From Halosimplex carlsbadense 2-9-1 (lineage in GTDB: Archaea; Halobacteriota; Halobacteria; Halobacteriales; Haloarculaceae), in the NCBI RefSeq assembly GCF_000337455.1, contig NZ_AOIU01000006.1, positions 2,754 through 59,937 on the forward strand: a stretch of DNA of 57,184 nucleotides, in the 5' to 3' direction. The first letter of the stretch is position 1. Every line of letters starts with the position of its first letter. The notes under the pieces are model-generated. The model had not been told where the DNA came from, searched no databases, and saw only the letters and a list, made by a program, of their open reading frames with translations. Position numbers and translations under genes: made by a program. Below are positions 9,128 through 17,749 of the stretch, piece after piece.

Positions 9128-10240
9128 ATGCAAGACGTGTCGCGGGGGGTCGCCGTGTCGGTCCTCGTCGTACTGTGCTGTCTGTCGGCAGTCGGGCCGG
9201 CGGTCGGTGCCGTCGGCGAGCGTGGATCTCCGGCGTTGGCCGGTCAGGGGGTCGCGGCGGGGACGCAGGCGCCGCCGGCGTTCCAGTCGGCCGTCGATCC
9301 CGACGTGGTCGTGTTGCGCGCGGCGGTCGAGGAGGACGGCACCGCCGCGTGGACCGCCGAGTTCCGCGTCCGCCTCGACGACGAGAACACGACCGCCGCC
9401 TTCGAGTCGGTACAGGCCGACGTGCGCGAGAACGCGTCGTCGTTCACGAGCCAGTTCGCCACGGGGATGAGCCGAACGGTCGCGAGCGCCGAGAACAGCA
9501 CCGGTCGGGAGATGGCGCTTTCGAACGTCACCGTCACCGCGACCCGGGAGCGACTGCCCCAGGAGTACGGCGTGCTCACCTACCGGTTCAGGTGGGCGAA
9601 CTTCGCGGCGACCGACGGCGACCGCCTGCGGGTCGGTGACTCGCTGTCGGGCCTGTTCCTCGACCGGGAGTCCTCGCTCGTGCTGTCGTGGCCCGTGGGC
9701 TACGAACGGCAGTCCGCCACGCCCGAGCCCGACGCGACGGGCAACGGGTCGGTCACCTGGCGCGGCCCCGTCGACTTCGGGCCGAACGAGCCGCGCGCGG
9801 TCGCCGCGCCCGCGGGCGGCGGCCTGCCGACGACCGCGCTGGCCGGCCTGCTCGTCGTGCTCGTCGCCGCGGTCGCCGGCGGCGGGTTGCTCTACCGCTC
9901 CCGGTCGAGCGACGATGGCGCGGCCGCGGGCGGCGCCGCGGCGACCGCCGACTCCGACCGGGGGGCGAGCGACACCGAGACAGCGGACGAAAGCACCGAG
10001 GGAGACCGCGAGACGCGCGAGCAACCCCCGGCGGAACTGCTCAGCAACGAGGAGAAGGTGGTCCGCCTGCTGGAGGACAACGGCGGCCGAGTCAAACAGC
10101 AGCAGATCGCCGGGGAGTTCGACTGGACGGACGCCAAGACCAGCCAGGTGGTCGGGAACCTCCGCGACGAGGACGCCATCGAGACGTTCCGCATCGGCCG
10201 CGAGAACGTCGTCGCGCTGCCCGAAGAGAGCGACTTATGA
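9128..10240 (+). CDS. Secreted/membrane-anchored protein with cytoplasmic winged-helix domain
   Basis: The 370-residue protein has, in order, a signal peptide (RGVAVSVLVVLCCLSAVGPA), an extracellular domain of about 220 residues, a transmembrane helix (TALAGLLVVLVAAVAGGGLL), an acidic linker and a C-terminal winged helix-turn-helix (NEEKVVRLLEDNGGRVKQQQ through NVVALPEE). This fits the haloarchaeal membrane-bound HTH proteins that may couple an outside signal to transcription. The earlier in-frame ATG at 8984 adds a non-signal extension, so I start at MQDVSRG. The gene 155 bp downstream is also secreted. Confidence 0.85.
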   Translation: MQDVSRGVAVSVLVVLCCLSAVGPAVGAVGERGSPALAGQGVAAGTQAPPAFQSAVDPDVVVLRAAVEEDGTAAWTAEFRVRLDDENTTAAFESVQADVRENASSFTSQFATGMSRTVASAENSTGREMALSNVTVTATRERLPQEYGVLTYRFRWANFAATDGDRLRVGDSLSGLFLDRESSLVLSWPVGYERQSATPEPDATGNGSVTWRGPVDFGPNEPRAVAAPAGGGLPTTALAGLLVVLVAAVAGGGLLYRSRSSDDGAAAGGAAATADSDRGASDTETADESTEGDRETREQPPAELLSNEEKVVRLLEDNGGRVKQQQIAGEFDWTDAKTSQVVGNLRDEDAIETFRIGRENVVALPEESDL

Positions 10241-10359
10241 CTTTCGACCCTTCAATCGGGCTCGGTCGGTCGTTCGGACGGAAACCGGGCGACCGAGCGG
10301 GCGACGGCCCGGGTCGAAATTCGGGTTGATCGGGATTGATCCGGGTTGGCGATTAGGGG

Positions 10360-10368
10360 TTTATATAT
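10360..10368 (+). promoter_or_regulatory. TATA box of the secreted low-complexity protein
   Basis: TTTATATAT lies about 27 nt upstream of the ATG at 10395, with a GGAGG at 10384-10388 just before the start. Confidence 0.75.
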
Positions 10369-10394
10369 TCGAACGGGAACAACGGAGGAGTGAG

Positions 10395-11387
10395 ATGGCC
10401 GAAACGTCACCCGTGGTCGCGGCGCTGCTCGTGGCGGTCGCGGCGGTCGGCGCGGTGCCGGTGGCCGCGCTGACCGGCGGGGTCCCGGCACAGCAGCCCG
10501 CGACGAACGACAGCGCAGCGAACGAGTCGCTGGCGCCCGGCGAGCGCTTCGCCGGCGTCGTCGGCGTCCAGCAGGCGGAGGTAGCGGGCGAGATCGAGGC
10601 GCGAGCGTTCGGCCAGCGCGTGGCGGCCGCCGCCTCGAACCGCTCGGCCGCCGGCGTCGTCGCCGGCGAGGTCGAGAACCAGGAGCGGCGTCTCTCGGAG
10701 CTGGACGCCGAGATCGCGGCGCTGGAGCGGGCCCACGAGAACGGGACGGTGAGCGAGGGACAGTACCGCGCCCGCCTCGCGAAGCTCCACGCCCACGAGC
10801 GAGCGATCGAGCGGCAACTCAACCGGACGGCGTCCGTCGCCGACCGGCTCCCCGCGGCGGCGCTGGAGGCCAGGGGCGTCAACGTGACCGCGATCCGGAC
10901 GCTCCGCTCGCAGGCGAGCCAGCTGACCGGCCCGGAGGTCGCCGCGATCGCCCGGACCATCACCGGCGAGGGCGCGGGCAAGGGGATAGGCGGACCGCCG
11001 GCCGACGCCGGCCCGCCCGCGTTCGTCGAAAACCGGACCCGCGGCCCCGGTGGGACGGAGCGAGACCGGGGAAACGGGAACGGACCACCTGAGGACGCTG
11101 GCCCCGGCAACGAGACGGCGGCATCCGGAACCCAGGGAAACGGGAACGGGCCGCCCGAGGGCGCCGGTAGCAACGAGACGGGGCCGCCCAAGAATGCCGG
11201 TACCGGCGACGGGACCGGACCGTCCGAAGCGAGTGGCCCCGGCAACGAGACGGGGCCGCCCGACAACGCCGGCGACGGGGCCGGAAACGGTGGTGCCGGC
11301 GCTGCCGACGGCGACGGCGGTGACGGCGACAGCGGTGGCGCGGACGGGGGCCGGGACCGTTCGCTCTCGGCGGCGCTCCGGCGGTAG
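10395..11387 (+). CDS. Secreted protein with coiled-coil and Gly/Asn/Pro-rich repeat tail
   Basis: This 330-residue protein starts with a signal peptide (PVVAALLVAVAAVGAVPVAA). A helical region follows (about residues 70-160, ENQERRLSELDAEIAALERA), predicted coiled coil. The last 130 residues are low complexity, with repeated NGNGPPE, NETGPP and GAG units. Many NxT/NxS sequons suggest N-glycosylation outside the cell. Resembles conserved haloarchaeal secreted proteins of unknown function. It follows the membrane-anchored HTH gene on the same strand but has its own TATA box. Confidence 0.8.
   Translation: MAETSPVVAALLVAVAAVGAVPVAALTGGVPAQQPATNDSAANESLAPGERFAGVVGVQQAEVAGEIEARAFGQRVAAAASNRSAAGVVAGEVENQERRLSELDAEIAALERAHENGTVSEGQYRARLAKLHAHERAIERQLNRTASVADRLPAAALEARGVNVTAIRTLRSQASQLTGPEVAAIARTITGEGAGKGIGGPPADAGPPAFVENRTRGPGGTERDRGNGNGPPEDAGPGNETAASGTQGNGNGPPEGAGSNETGPPKNAGTGDGTGPSEASGPGNETGPPDNAGDGAGNGGAGAADGDGGDGDSGGADGGRDRSLSAALRR
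11061..11275 (+). repeat. Imperfect DNA repeats coding the NGNGPPE/NETGPP tail
   Basis: Units such as GGAAACGGGAACGG (near 11070 and 11134) and CCGGCAACGAGACGG (near 11104 and 11240) recur within the coding sequence. They encode Gly-Asn-rich and Asn-Glu-Thr-Gly-Pro-Pro repeats. Such repeats can expand or contract by slippage. Confidence 0.7.
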
Positions 11388-11480
11388 TCCGGCGGCGCTG
11401 GCGGCGGTATCGCTCCGGTTTCCGCGTGGCGTGTGACTCGCTAACAGAGCGTAGCGGGCCGCTCGGCACCGGTTCGGAAG

Positions 11481-11490
11481 CTTTTAGTAG
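11481..11490 (+). promoter_or_regulatory. Probable promoter of the argG-argH transcript
   Basis: CTTTTAGTAG is the only TATA-like element I see in the 360-bp gap before argG. It would start transcription near 11511, about 240 nt upstream of argG and at the very start of a short arginine-rich ORF. Confidence 0.5.
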
Positions 11491-11514
11491 CGAGTTGTCG
11501 GTAGTAGCAGGTAC

Positions 11515-11649
11515 ATGGCTCCGACCCGCGCTCACGGCACGCAGGCCGCGGCGAGTCGCGGGTCCGCCGGCCGACTTTTCGCGCGTCGGACGGCGGCGCC
11601 GGCAGGCGTCGACGCCCGACGACCGCGGCGACGACGACCGGGCCGTTAG
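11515..11649 (+). CDS. Arginine-rich 44-residue upstream ORF (possible leader peptide)
   Basis: ATG at 11515 lies about 30 nt from a TATA-like box, as expected of a leaderless start. The frame encodes 44 residues with 12 arginines, ending ARRPRRRRPGR-stop. The TAG stop lies in the loop of a CGGGCC/GGCCCG hairpin (11639-11654). Its placement 100 bp before argG suggests a leader peptide sensing arginine supply. In this very G+C-rich DNA, arginine-rich frames also arise by chance, so translation is unproven. Confidence 0.35.
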   Translation: MAPTRAHGTQAAASRGSAGRLFARRTAAPAGVDARRPRRRRPGR

Positions 11650-11654
11650 GCCCG
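11639..11654 (+). promoter_or_regulatory. GC-rich hairpin at the end of the Arg-rich upstream ORF
   Basis: CGGGCC-GTTA-GGCCCG is a perfect 6-bp stem with a 4-nt loop that includes the upstream ORF's stop codon. A ribosome stopping here would cover the hairpin. No U-run follows, so bacterial-type attenuation is not shown. Confidence 0.4.
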
Positions 11655-11749
11655 CAACTACTCCTCCCCACGTCGCCACGTCTCGTTTCCAACTCCCGCC
11701 ACCGTCGGGTTCCGGGCGGACATCTCACCCGACAGTCACCACACAACAC

Positions 11750-13006
11750 ATGACATCCGACCCATCCGGCACCGTCGCGCTCGCCTTCTCCGGCGGGCTC
11801 GACACGACAGTCTGCGTCCCGCTCATCAAGGAAGAGTACGGCTACGACGACGTCATCGGCGTCACCGTCGACGTCGGCCAGCCCGAAAAAGAGTTCGACG
11901 AGGCCGAGGAGACCGCAGAGGAGCTCGGCCTCGACCACTACGTCGTCGACGCCAAACAGGAGTTCGCCGAGCTGTGTCTCCAGTCCGTCAAGGCCAACGG
12001 CACCTACCAGGGCTACCCGCTCGGAACGGCGCTCGCGCGCCCGGTCATCGCCAACGCCATCCTCGAAGTCGCCGAGGAGCAGGGCTGTAGCGCCCTCGCG
12101 CACGGCTGTACGGGCAAGGGCAACGACCAGTTGCGCTTCGAGGCCGTCTGGCGCGCCTCCGACTTAGACGTACTCGCGCCCGTGCGCGAACTGGGCCTCA
12201 CCCGCGAGTGGGAGAGCGAGTACGCCGCCGAGAAGGGGCTGCCCGTCGAGGGCGGCGACGGCGGCCGCTGGAGCATCGACACGAACCTCTGGAGCCGCTC
12301 GGTCGAGGGCTCCGAACTCGAAGACCCCGCCCACGTCCCCGGCGAGGAAATCTACGACTGGACGCAGGCGCCGGGTTCGGCGGACCCGGAGACCGTCGAG
12401 ATCGAGTTCGAGCAGGGCGAGGTCGTCGCCGTCGACGGCGACGACCAGGACGCCGTCTCGCTCATCGAGGACCTCAACGAGCGCGCCGGGAAACACGGCG
12501 TCGGTCGCACCGACACGATGGAGGACCGCATGCTCGGGCTCAAAGTCAGGGAGAACTACGAGCACCCCGCCGCGACGGTGCTGCTGACGGCCCACGAGGC
12601 GCTCGAATCGCTCGTCCTCACCCAGGAGGAGCGTTCGTTCAAGACGCAGATAGACCAGCGCTGGGCCGAGAAGGGCTACGAGGGCCTGATCGACGCGCCG
12701 CTGACGAAGGCGCTCGAAGGCTTCATCGAGCAGACCCAGACGAAGGTCACCGGCACCGTGACGGTCAAGCTCGACGGCGGGCAGGCCCGCGCGGTCGGCC
12801 GCGACAGCGAGTACGCCGTCTACAGCGAGTCCGCCGCCTCGTTCAACGAGGAGGCGGTGACCGACGACATCACCCAGGACGACGCGACCGGCGTCGCGAA
12901 GTATCACGGCTTCCAGTCGCGCCTGGCCAACCGCGTCGCACAGAACGTCGCGGCGAAACAGGCCGAGGCCGCCACCGACGGCGGTACTGACGACGGCGAA
13001 AACTGA
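11750..13006 (+). CDS. argG: Argininosuccinate synthase
   Basis: The 418-residue enzyme joins citrulline and aspartate using ATP, the penultimate step to arginine. The ATP pyrophosphatase P-loop ALAFSGGLDTTV is at residues 10-21. Also visible are GVTVDVGQPEKEF, ALAHGCTGKGNDQLRFE and SIDTNLWSRSVEG, all conserved in ArgG. The open frame extends 108 codons upstream, but MTSDPSGTVALAF matches the family start. argH begins 2 nt after the stop, so both are one operon. Confidence 0.97.
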   Translation: MTSDPSGTVALAFSGGLDTTVCVPLIKEEYGYDDVIGVTVDVGQPEKEFDEAEETAEELGLDHYVVDAKQEFAELCLQSVKANGTYQGYPLGTALARPVIANAILEVAEEQGCSALAHGCTGKGNDQLRFEAVWRASDLDVLAPVRELGLTREWESEYAAEKGLPVEGGDGGRWSIDTNLWSRSVEGSELEDPAHVPGEEIYDWTQAPGSADPETVEIEFEQGEVVAVDGDDQDAVSLIEDLNERAGKHGVGRTDTMEDRMLGLKVRENYEHPAATVLLTAHEALESLVLTQEERSFKTQIDQRWAEKGYEGLIDAPLTKALEGFIEQTQTKVTGTVTVKLDGGQARAVGRDSEYAVYSESAASFNEEAVTDDITQDDATGVAKYHGFQSRLANRVAQNVAAKQAEAATDGGTDDGEN

Positions 13007-13008
13007 CC

Positions 13009-14514
13009 ATGACCGACGGCGAGGACACCCCCGACGCGGACAAGGGCGACGCCGCTACCGGCGGGACCGCGATCCGCCGGGACCGCTTTTCGGGCGGTCC
13101 CGCACGCGGGTTCATGTCCTCGCTGGCCGCCGACGAGCGCATCTTCGCGGCGGACCTGCAGGTCGACCGCGCCCACACGGTGATGCTCGCGGAGCAGGGG
13201 ATCGTCGACGACGAGGACGCCGCGATGATCCTGTCGGCCCTGGACGACGTGGAGGCGGCGGGCCACGGCGAGTTGCCCGACGCCGAGGACGTCCACGAGG
13301 CCATCGAGACCGCCGTGATCCAGCGCGTCGGTCCCGAGGGCGGGCGCATGCACACCGCCCGCTCGCGCAACGACGAGGTGGCGACCTGTATCCGCTACCG
13401 CCTCCGTGCGGATCTGTTCGAGGCGCTGGAGGCGGTCGTGGGCGCGCGCGAGCAGTTGCTCGACGCCGCCGAATCACACACCGAGACGGTGATGCCGGGA
13501 TTCACACACCTGCAGTACGCCCAGCCGGTGACCGTCGCGCACTGGGTCCTGTCCTACGAGGGCCCACTGGCCCGCGACACGGAACGGCTGCTCGCGGCAT
13601 TCGACACGACGAACCGGTCGCCGCTGGGTGCGGCGGCCTTCGCCGGCACTCCCTTCGACGTGGATCGGGACCGCACCGCCGCGTTGCTCGGCTTCGACGG
13701 GACGGTCGCGAACTCGATGGACGCCACGTCCTCCCGGGATTTCCTCGTCGAGACGACGGGCGCCTTGACGACGCTGGCGACGACGCTTTCGGGGCTGGCG
13801 GAGGATCTGGTCGTCTACAGCGGCCGGGACTACCTGGAGATCAGCGACGACTACGCGTCGACCTCGTCGATCATGCCCCAGAAGAAAAATCCGGACACAC
13901 TGGAGATCGTCCGCGCGACCGCTGGGAAAGCGCAGGGCGCGCTCCAGCAACTGTTGACCACGCTGAAGGGGCTGCCCCGGTCGTACAACATCGACCTGCA
14001 GGAGGCGACGCCGCCGGCGTGGACCGCGGTGGATTCGGTGCCGCCTGCGCTGGAGGTGGCGACGGGGGCGCTGACGACCGCCGAGTGGCACGAGGACGTG
14101 CTCGAAGCGGAGGCCGCCGCCGGGTTCTCGACGGCGACGGGCGTGGCCGACCGCCTGGCGATGGCGGGCGTGCCCTTCCGGACGGCTCACGAGGTCGTGG
14201 CGGCGGTGGCCGAGGATCTGGATCCCGGCCAGGACGCCCCCGAGATCGCGGCGCTGGAGGCGGCCGCCGAGGAGGTACTGGGCGAACCGCTGACCGCCTA
14301 CGTCGACCGGGAGACGCTGGAAGCGACGCTGGACCCCGTCGAGAGCGTGGCGATGCGCGACTCGGCCGGCGGGCCGGCGCCCGAAGCGGTCGCGGCCCAG
14401 ATCGACGAGGCCCGCGAGCGCCTCGCGACCGACGAGGACGCGGTCGCCGAGCGCAGCGACGCGGTCGCGACGGCGCTGGACGACCTGGAATCGGAGGTGG
14501 CCGACTATGTCTGA
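13009..14514 (+). CDS. argH: Argininosuccinate lyase
   Basis: The 501-residue enzyme splits argininosuccinate to arginine and fumarate. The fumarase/ASL superfamily signature SSIMPQKKNPD is near residue 287, with MHTARSRNDEV and PGFTHLQYAQPV also conserved. Residues 1-25 form an acidic, Asp/Gly-rich extension compatible with halophily. It is 2 nt from argG. A hairpin and T-run 130-160 bp downstream probably end this transcript, and a new promoter drives lysW. Confidence 0.97.
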   Translation: MTDGEDTPDADKGDAATGGTAIRRDRFSGGPARGFMSSLAADERIFAADLQVDRAHTVMLAEQGIVDDEDAAMILSALDDVEAAGHGELPDAEDVHEAIETAVIQRVGPEGGRMHTARSRNDEVATCIRYRLRADLFEALEAVVGAREQLLDAAESHTETVMPGFTHLQYAQPVTVAHWVLSYEGPLARDTERLLAAFDTTNRSPLGAAAFAGTPFDVDRDRTAALLGFDGTVANSMDATSSRDFLVETTGALTTLATTLSGLAEDLVVYSGRDYLEISDDYASTSSIMPQKKNPDTLEIVRATAGKAQGALQQLLTTLKGLPRSYNIDLQEATPPAWTAVDSVPPALEVATGALTTAEWHEDVLEAEAAAGFSTATGVADRLAMAGVPFRTAHEVVAAVAEDLDPGQDAPEIAALEAAAEEVLGEPLTAYVDRETLEATLDPVESVAMRDSAGGPAPEAVAAQIDEARERLATDEDAVAERSDAVATALDDLESEVADYV

Positions 14515-14641
14515 GCGGCGAGACGCGGGTGACCACCTTCAGACCGACCCACACCACCGACCGCAGCCGCTCCCACGACCCCGCGAGGGGAACTAACATA
14601 AAACTGATACAGTGAACGGACTGTCCACGAAATCGGGCCCG

Positions 14642-14677
14642 CGACGCGCTTAGCGTCGAGTCCGCGTAACTATTTTT
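14642..14677 (+). terminator. Hairpin plus T-run downstream of argH
   Basis: A perfect 6-bp stem CGACGC/GCGTCG (14642-14647 and 14653-14658) is followed by a TATTTTTG run (T5 at 14673-14677). In archaea the T-run itself is the main termination signal. Its position between argH and the lysW promoter supports a terminator. Confidence 0.5.
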
Positions 14678-14691
14678 GTCTGATAGGTTCG

Positions 14692-14706
14692 AAGCGTTTA
14701 AGTAGA
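14692..14706 (+). promoter_or_regulatory. Promoter of the lysW-argXCBDEF operon
   Basis: AAGCGTTTAAGTAGA contains a TATA element (TTTAAGTA) preceded by a purine-rich BRE-like stretch. It lies about 28 nt upstream of the lysW ATG at 14730, giving a leader of a few nucleotides. Confidence 0.75.
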
Positions 14707-14729
14707 TAGCAGGGTGAGTAGGGACTACG

Positions 14730-14894
14730 ATGGCAGAATGCGTCGAGTGCGGGGCGGAAGTAACCCTGCACGACGGCATCGAGATAGGAGAGATCGTCGA
14801 CTGTGGCACCTGCGGTGCGGAGCTCGAAGTCGTCGACACCGAACCTCCAGTCCTCGAGACGGCACCCGAGCTCGAAGAGGACTGGGGTGAGTGA
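14730..14894 (+). CDS. lysW: Amino-group carrier protein LysW
   Basis: A 54-residue acidic zinc-ribbon protein with two CxxC pairs (ECVECG and DCGTCG). It ends in EDWGE, the conserved LysW C-terminus whose last glutamate forms an isopeptide bond with the substrate's alpha-amino group. In this pathway LysW protects the amino group of glutamate and presents intermediates to each enzyme on its acidic surface. It is first in the operon, and its stop codon overlaps the GTG start of argX by 4 nt. Confidence 0.95.
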   Translation: MAECVECGAEVTLHDGIEIGEIVDCGTCGAELEVVDTEPPVLETAPELEEDWGE

Positions 14895-15796
14895 GAGTGA
14901 AGGTCGGCATCCTCTACTCCCGGATCCGCCGGGACGAGAAGCTCCTGCTGAACGAGCTGCGTGAGCGCGACCACGAGGTCGTCAAGGTCGACGTACGCAA
15001 GCAGCGCTTCGGGCTCTCGGAGCCCCCGGAGGACATGCAGAACGTCGACGTGCTCGTCGACCGCTGTCTGGCGACGAGCCGCTCGCTGTACGCCACGGAG
15101 TTCGCCGACGCCTACGGCATCCCGGTGGTCAACAGCGCAGAGACCGCCGAGGTCTGTGCGAACAAGGTGAAAAACAGCCTCGCGCTGGAGAAGGCCGGCG
15201 TCCCGACGCCCGCGACGGACGTGGCGTTCACGAAGGACGCCGCCCTCGAGAGCATCGAGGCGTTCGGCTATCCGTGCGTCCTCAAGCCCGTGGTCGGGTC
15301 GTGGGGACGGCTGATGGCGAAGATCGACTCCCGGTCGGCCGCGGAGGCGATCCTCGAACACAAGGAGACCCTGGGCCACTACGAGCACAAGGTCTTCTAC
15401 ATCCAGGAGTTCGTCGACAAGCCGGGCCGGGACATCCGTATCGTCGCGGTCGACGGCGAGCCGGTCGCCGGGATGGTCCGCTCGTCGGACCACTGGCTGA
15501 CCAACGCCGCCAAGGGTGCCGAGACGTCGGAGATCGAGATCACGCCGGAGATGGAGGAACTGGTGACCAAGGCCAGCGACGCGGTCGGCGGCGGTCTCCT
15601 GGGGATCGACCTCATGGAGACCGGCGTCGGCGAGGACGGCGAGCCTTCGGGCTACACCGTCCACGAGGTCAACCACACCGTCGAGTTCAAGGCGCTCGAC
15701 GAGGTCACCGAGGTCGACGTGCCGGCGACGGTCGTCGACTGGCTGGAGACCACCGCCGAGGCCGGCGAGAGCGAGACCGCAGAGGCGGCGACATGA
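14891..15796 (+). CDS. argX: Glutamate--LysW ligase ArgX (RimK/LysX family)
   Basis: The 301-residue ATP-grasp ligase attaches glutamate to the C-terminus of LysW, the committed step. ATP-grasp features are PCVLKPVVGSWGR, FYIQEFVDKPGRDIR and the metal-binding end VHEVNHTVEFK. It starts with GTG at 14891, overlapping the lysW stop; a second GTG 6 nt later is possible. Assignment to arginine, not lysine, biosynthesis rests on the operon: every downstream gene leads to ornithine. LysX-like substrate choice cannot be read with certainty from sequence alone. Confidence 0.93.
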   Translation: MRVKVGILYSRIRRDEKLLLNELRERDHEVVKVDVRKQRFGLSEPPEDMQNVDVLVDRCLATSRSLYATEFADAYGIPVVNSAETAEVCANKVKNSLALEKAGVPTPATDVAFTKDAALESIEAFGYPCVLKPVVGSWGRLMAKIDSRSAAEAILEHKETLGHYEHKVFYIQEFVDKPGRDIRIVAVDGEPVAGMVRSSDHWLTNAAKGAETSEIEITPEMEELVTKASDAVGGGLLGIDLMETGVGEDGEPSGYTVHEVNHTVEFKALDEVTEVDVPATVVDWLETTAEAGESETAEAAT

Positions 15797-15812
15797 CGGG
15801 GGAGGCGAACGC

Positions 15813-16862
15813 ATGAGCGACGACGCGGCCTACACCGCATCCGTCGTCGGCGGCACGGGCTTCACGGGCGGCGAACTCCTTCGCCTGCTCGCGGGCCACC
15901 CCGAGTTCGAGGTCGTCCAGGCCACGAGCCGCTCGAAAGAGAACAAGACGGTGGGCCACGCCCACCCGAACCTCCGCGATCTGGACCTGCGCTTTTCCTC
16001 GCCGGAGGACCTCGAAAGCGTCGACGCGCTGTTCGCGGCGACGCCCCACGGCGTCTCGATGGAGCAGATCGACGAGTTCCGGGACGCCGCGGAGACGGTC
16101 GTCGACCTCTCGGCGGACTTTCGCCTCGACACGGAGGACCAGTACGACGAGTGGTACGACGGGCACTCCCGGCCGGAACTGCTCGACGAGTCGGTCTACG
16201 CGCTGCCCGAACTCACACGGGACGAACTCCCGGGCGCGGACCTCATCGCGTCGGGTGGCTGCAACGCCACGGCGACGATTCTGGGACTCAAGCCGCTGGT
16301 CGAGGAGGGCATCCTCACCGGCGACGAGCAGATAGTGGTGGACGTGAAAGTCGGCTCCTCGGAGGGCGGGGCAGGGGGCGGCGAGGCCTCCAGCCATCCC
16401 GAGCGCTCGGGCGTCGTCCGCCCGTACGCGCCGACGGGTCACCGCCACGAGGCCGAGATCGAGCAGTTCCTCGGCCTGGACGTGTCCTTCACCGTCCACG
16501 CGGTGGACATGATCCGCGGTGCGAGCGCGACCTGTCACGTCTTCCCGGGCGAGCCCGTTTCGAAGGGAGACCTCTGGGGAGCCTACCGCGGCGAGTACGG
16601 CGAGGAGCCGTTCGTCGAGCTCGTCGCGGGCGGCGGCGGGGTGTATCGCTACCCCGAGCCCAAGGCGGTCGCGGGGACGAATCGCGCGGAGGTCGGGTTC
16701 GAACTCGACCCCGGAAACAGGCGCCTCGTCGTCTTCTCGGCGATCGACAACATGATGAAAGGTTCGGCGGGGCAGGCGGTCCACGCCGCCAACGTCGCGC
16801 TGGGCATCGAGGAGACGGCGGGGCTGGAGTTCGGGGGCCTCCACCCGGTCGGCGCCCCCTGA
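15813..16862 (+). CDS. argC: LysW-gamma-glutamyl-phosphate reductase (ArgC/LysY)
   Basis: The 349-residue enzyme uses NADPH to reduce LysW-glutamyl phosphate to the semialdehyde. It has the nucleotide-binding start SVVGGTGFTGGELLRLL and the catalytic cysteine in ASGGCNATAT (near residue 149). The VKVGSSEGGAGG, HRHEAEIEQFL and AVDMIRGASATCHVF segments are conserved in archaeal ArgC/LysY. It follows argX by 16 bp and is 14 bp before argB. Confidence 0.96.
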   Translation: MSDDAAYTASVVGGTGFTGGELLRLLAGHPEFEVVQATSRSKENKTVGHAHPNLRDLDLRFSSPEDLESVDALFAATPHGVSMEQIDEFRDAAETVVDLSADFRLDTEDQYDEWYDGHSRPELLDESVYALPELTRDELPGADLIASGGCNATATILGLKPLVEEGILTGDEQIVVDVKVGSSEGGAGGGEASSHPERSGVVRPYAPTGHRHEAEIEQFLGLDVSFTVHAVDMIRGASATCHVFPGEPVSKGDLWGAYRGEYGEEPFVELVAGGGGVYRYPEPKAVAGTNRAEVGFELDPGNRRLVVFSAIDNMMKGSAGQAVHAANVALGIEETAGLEFGGLHPVGAP

Positions 16863-16876
16863 GCAGGTGATTTTTC

Positions 16877-17749
16877 GTGACTACAGTCGTCAAGATCGGC
16901 GGCGCCCGCGCGGTCGACCCCGCGGGCGCTCTGGCGGACGTTGCAACGCTTACCGAGGAGAGAGACGAGTCGGTCGCCGTGGTTCACGGCGGCTCGACGG
17001 CCGTCGACGAGACGCTCGAACGGCTCGGCATCGAACCGGAGTACGTCGAGACGCCGTCGGGCGTCGTCGGCCGGTTCACCGACGCCGAGACCATGGAAGT
17101 GTTCGAGATGGTGTTCGGCCATCTCAACACGCAACTGGTCGCGGGCCTCCAGAGCCAGGGCGTCGACGCCGTCGGGCTGAACGGGGTGGACGGCAAGCTC
17201 CTGTACGGCCCGCGCAAGTCCGCCGTTCGCGTGCTGGAGGATGGCACGCGCAAGATCAGGCGCGGTGACCACTCGGGGACGATCAAGCAGGTGAACGCGG
17301 ACCTGCTGGAGACGCTGTTCGCGGACGGCTACACGCCGGTAGCGTCGCCGCCGATGGCCGGCATGGACGACGACGAAGTGGTGCCAGTCAACACGGACGC
17401 CGACCGCTCGGCCGCCCACATCGCCGGTGCGGTCGAGGCGACGCTCGTGCTGCTGACGGACGTGGAAGGCATCTACGCGGACCCCGACGACCCCGAGACC
17501 CTCATCGAGTCGGTCGAGACGGGCGAGGAGTGGGCGGCCCTCGAAGACGCCGCCGAGGGGTTCATGGAGCGCAAGGTGATGGCGATCGAGGAGGCCATCG
17601 AGGGCGGTGCCGAGGAAGTGGTGGTGGCGGACGCCAACGCCGACGACCCCATCCTGTCGGCGCTCGACGGCGGCGGCACGCACGTCCACGCATCGGCGCT
17701 TTCGGAGGCTGCGAGCGGTCACGCGGATACCACGGAGGATTCACAATGA
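16877..17749 (+). CDS. argB: LysW-glutamate kinase (ArgB/LysZ)
   Basis: This 290-residue amino-acid kinase phosphorylates the side-chain carboxylate of LysW-bound glutamate. Motifs are VVKIGGARAVDP, VVHGGS, the nucleotide-binding LLTDVEGIY and the GFMERKVMAIEEA helix near the C-terminus. It starts with GTG at 16877. The stop overlaps the argD ATG (ATGA), indicating coupled translation. Confidence 0.95.
   Translation: MTTVVKIGGARAVDPAGALADVATLTEERDESVAVVHGGSTAVDETLERLGIEPEYVETPSGVVGRFTDAETMEVFEMVFGHLNTQLVAGLQSQGVDAVGLNGVDGKLLYGPRKSAVRVLEDGTRKIRRGDHSGTIKQVNADLLETLFADGYTPVASPPMAGMDDDEVVPVNTDADRSAAHIAGAVEATLVLLTDVEGIYADPDDPETLIESVETGEEWAALEDAAEGFMERKVMAIEEAIEGGAEEVVVADANADDPILSALDGGGTHVHASALSEAASGHADTTEDSQ

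Noticed and set aside
7408..9639. A 743-codon plus-strand frame through three genes
   Set aside because: Compositional shadow; crosses the stops and starts of well-supported genes.
13871..15814. A 647-codon minus-strand frame across argH, lysW and argX
   Set aside because: It runs antisense to genes with unmistakable motifs and passes through the lysW promoter; no support.
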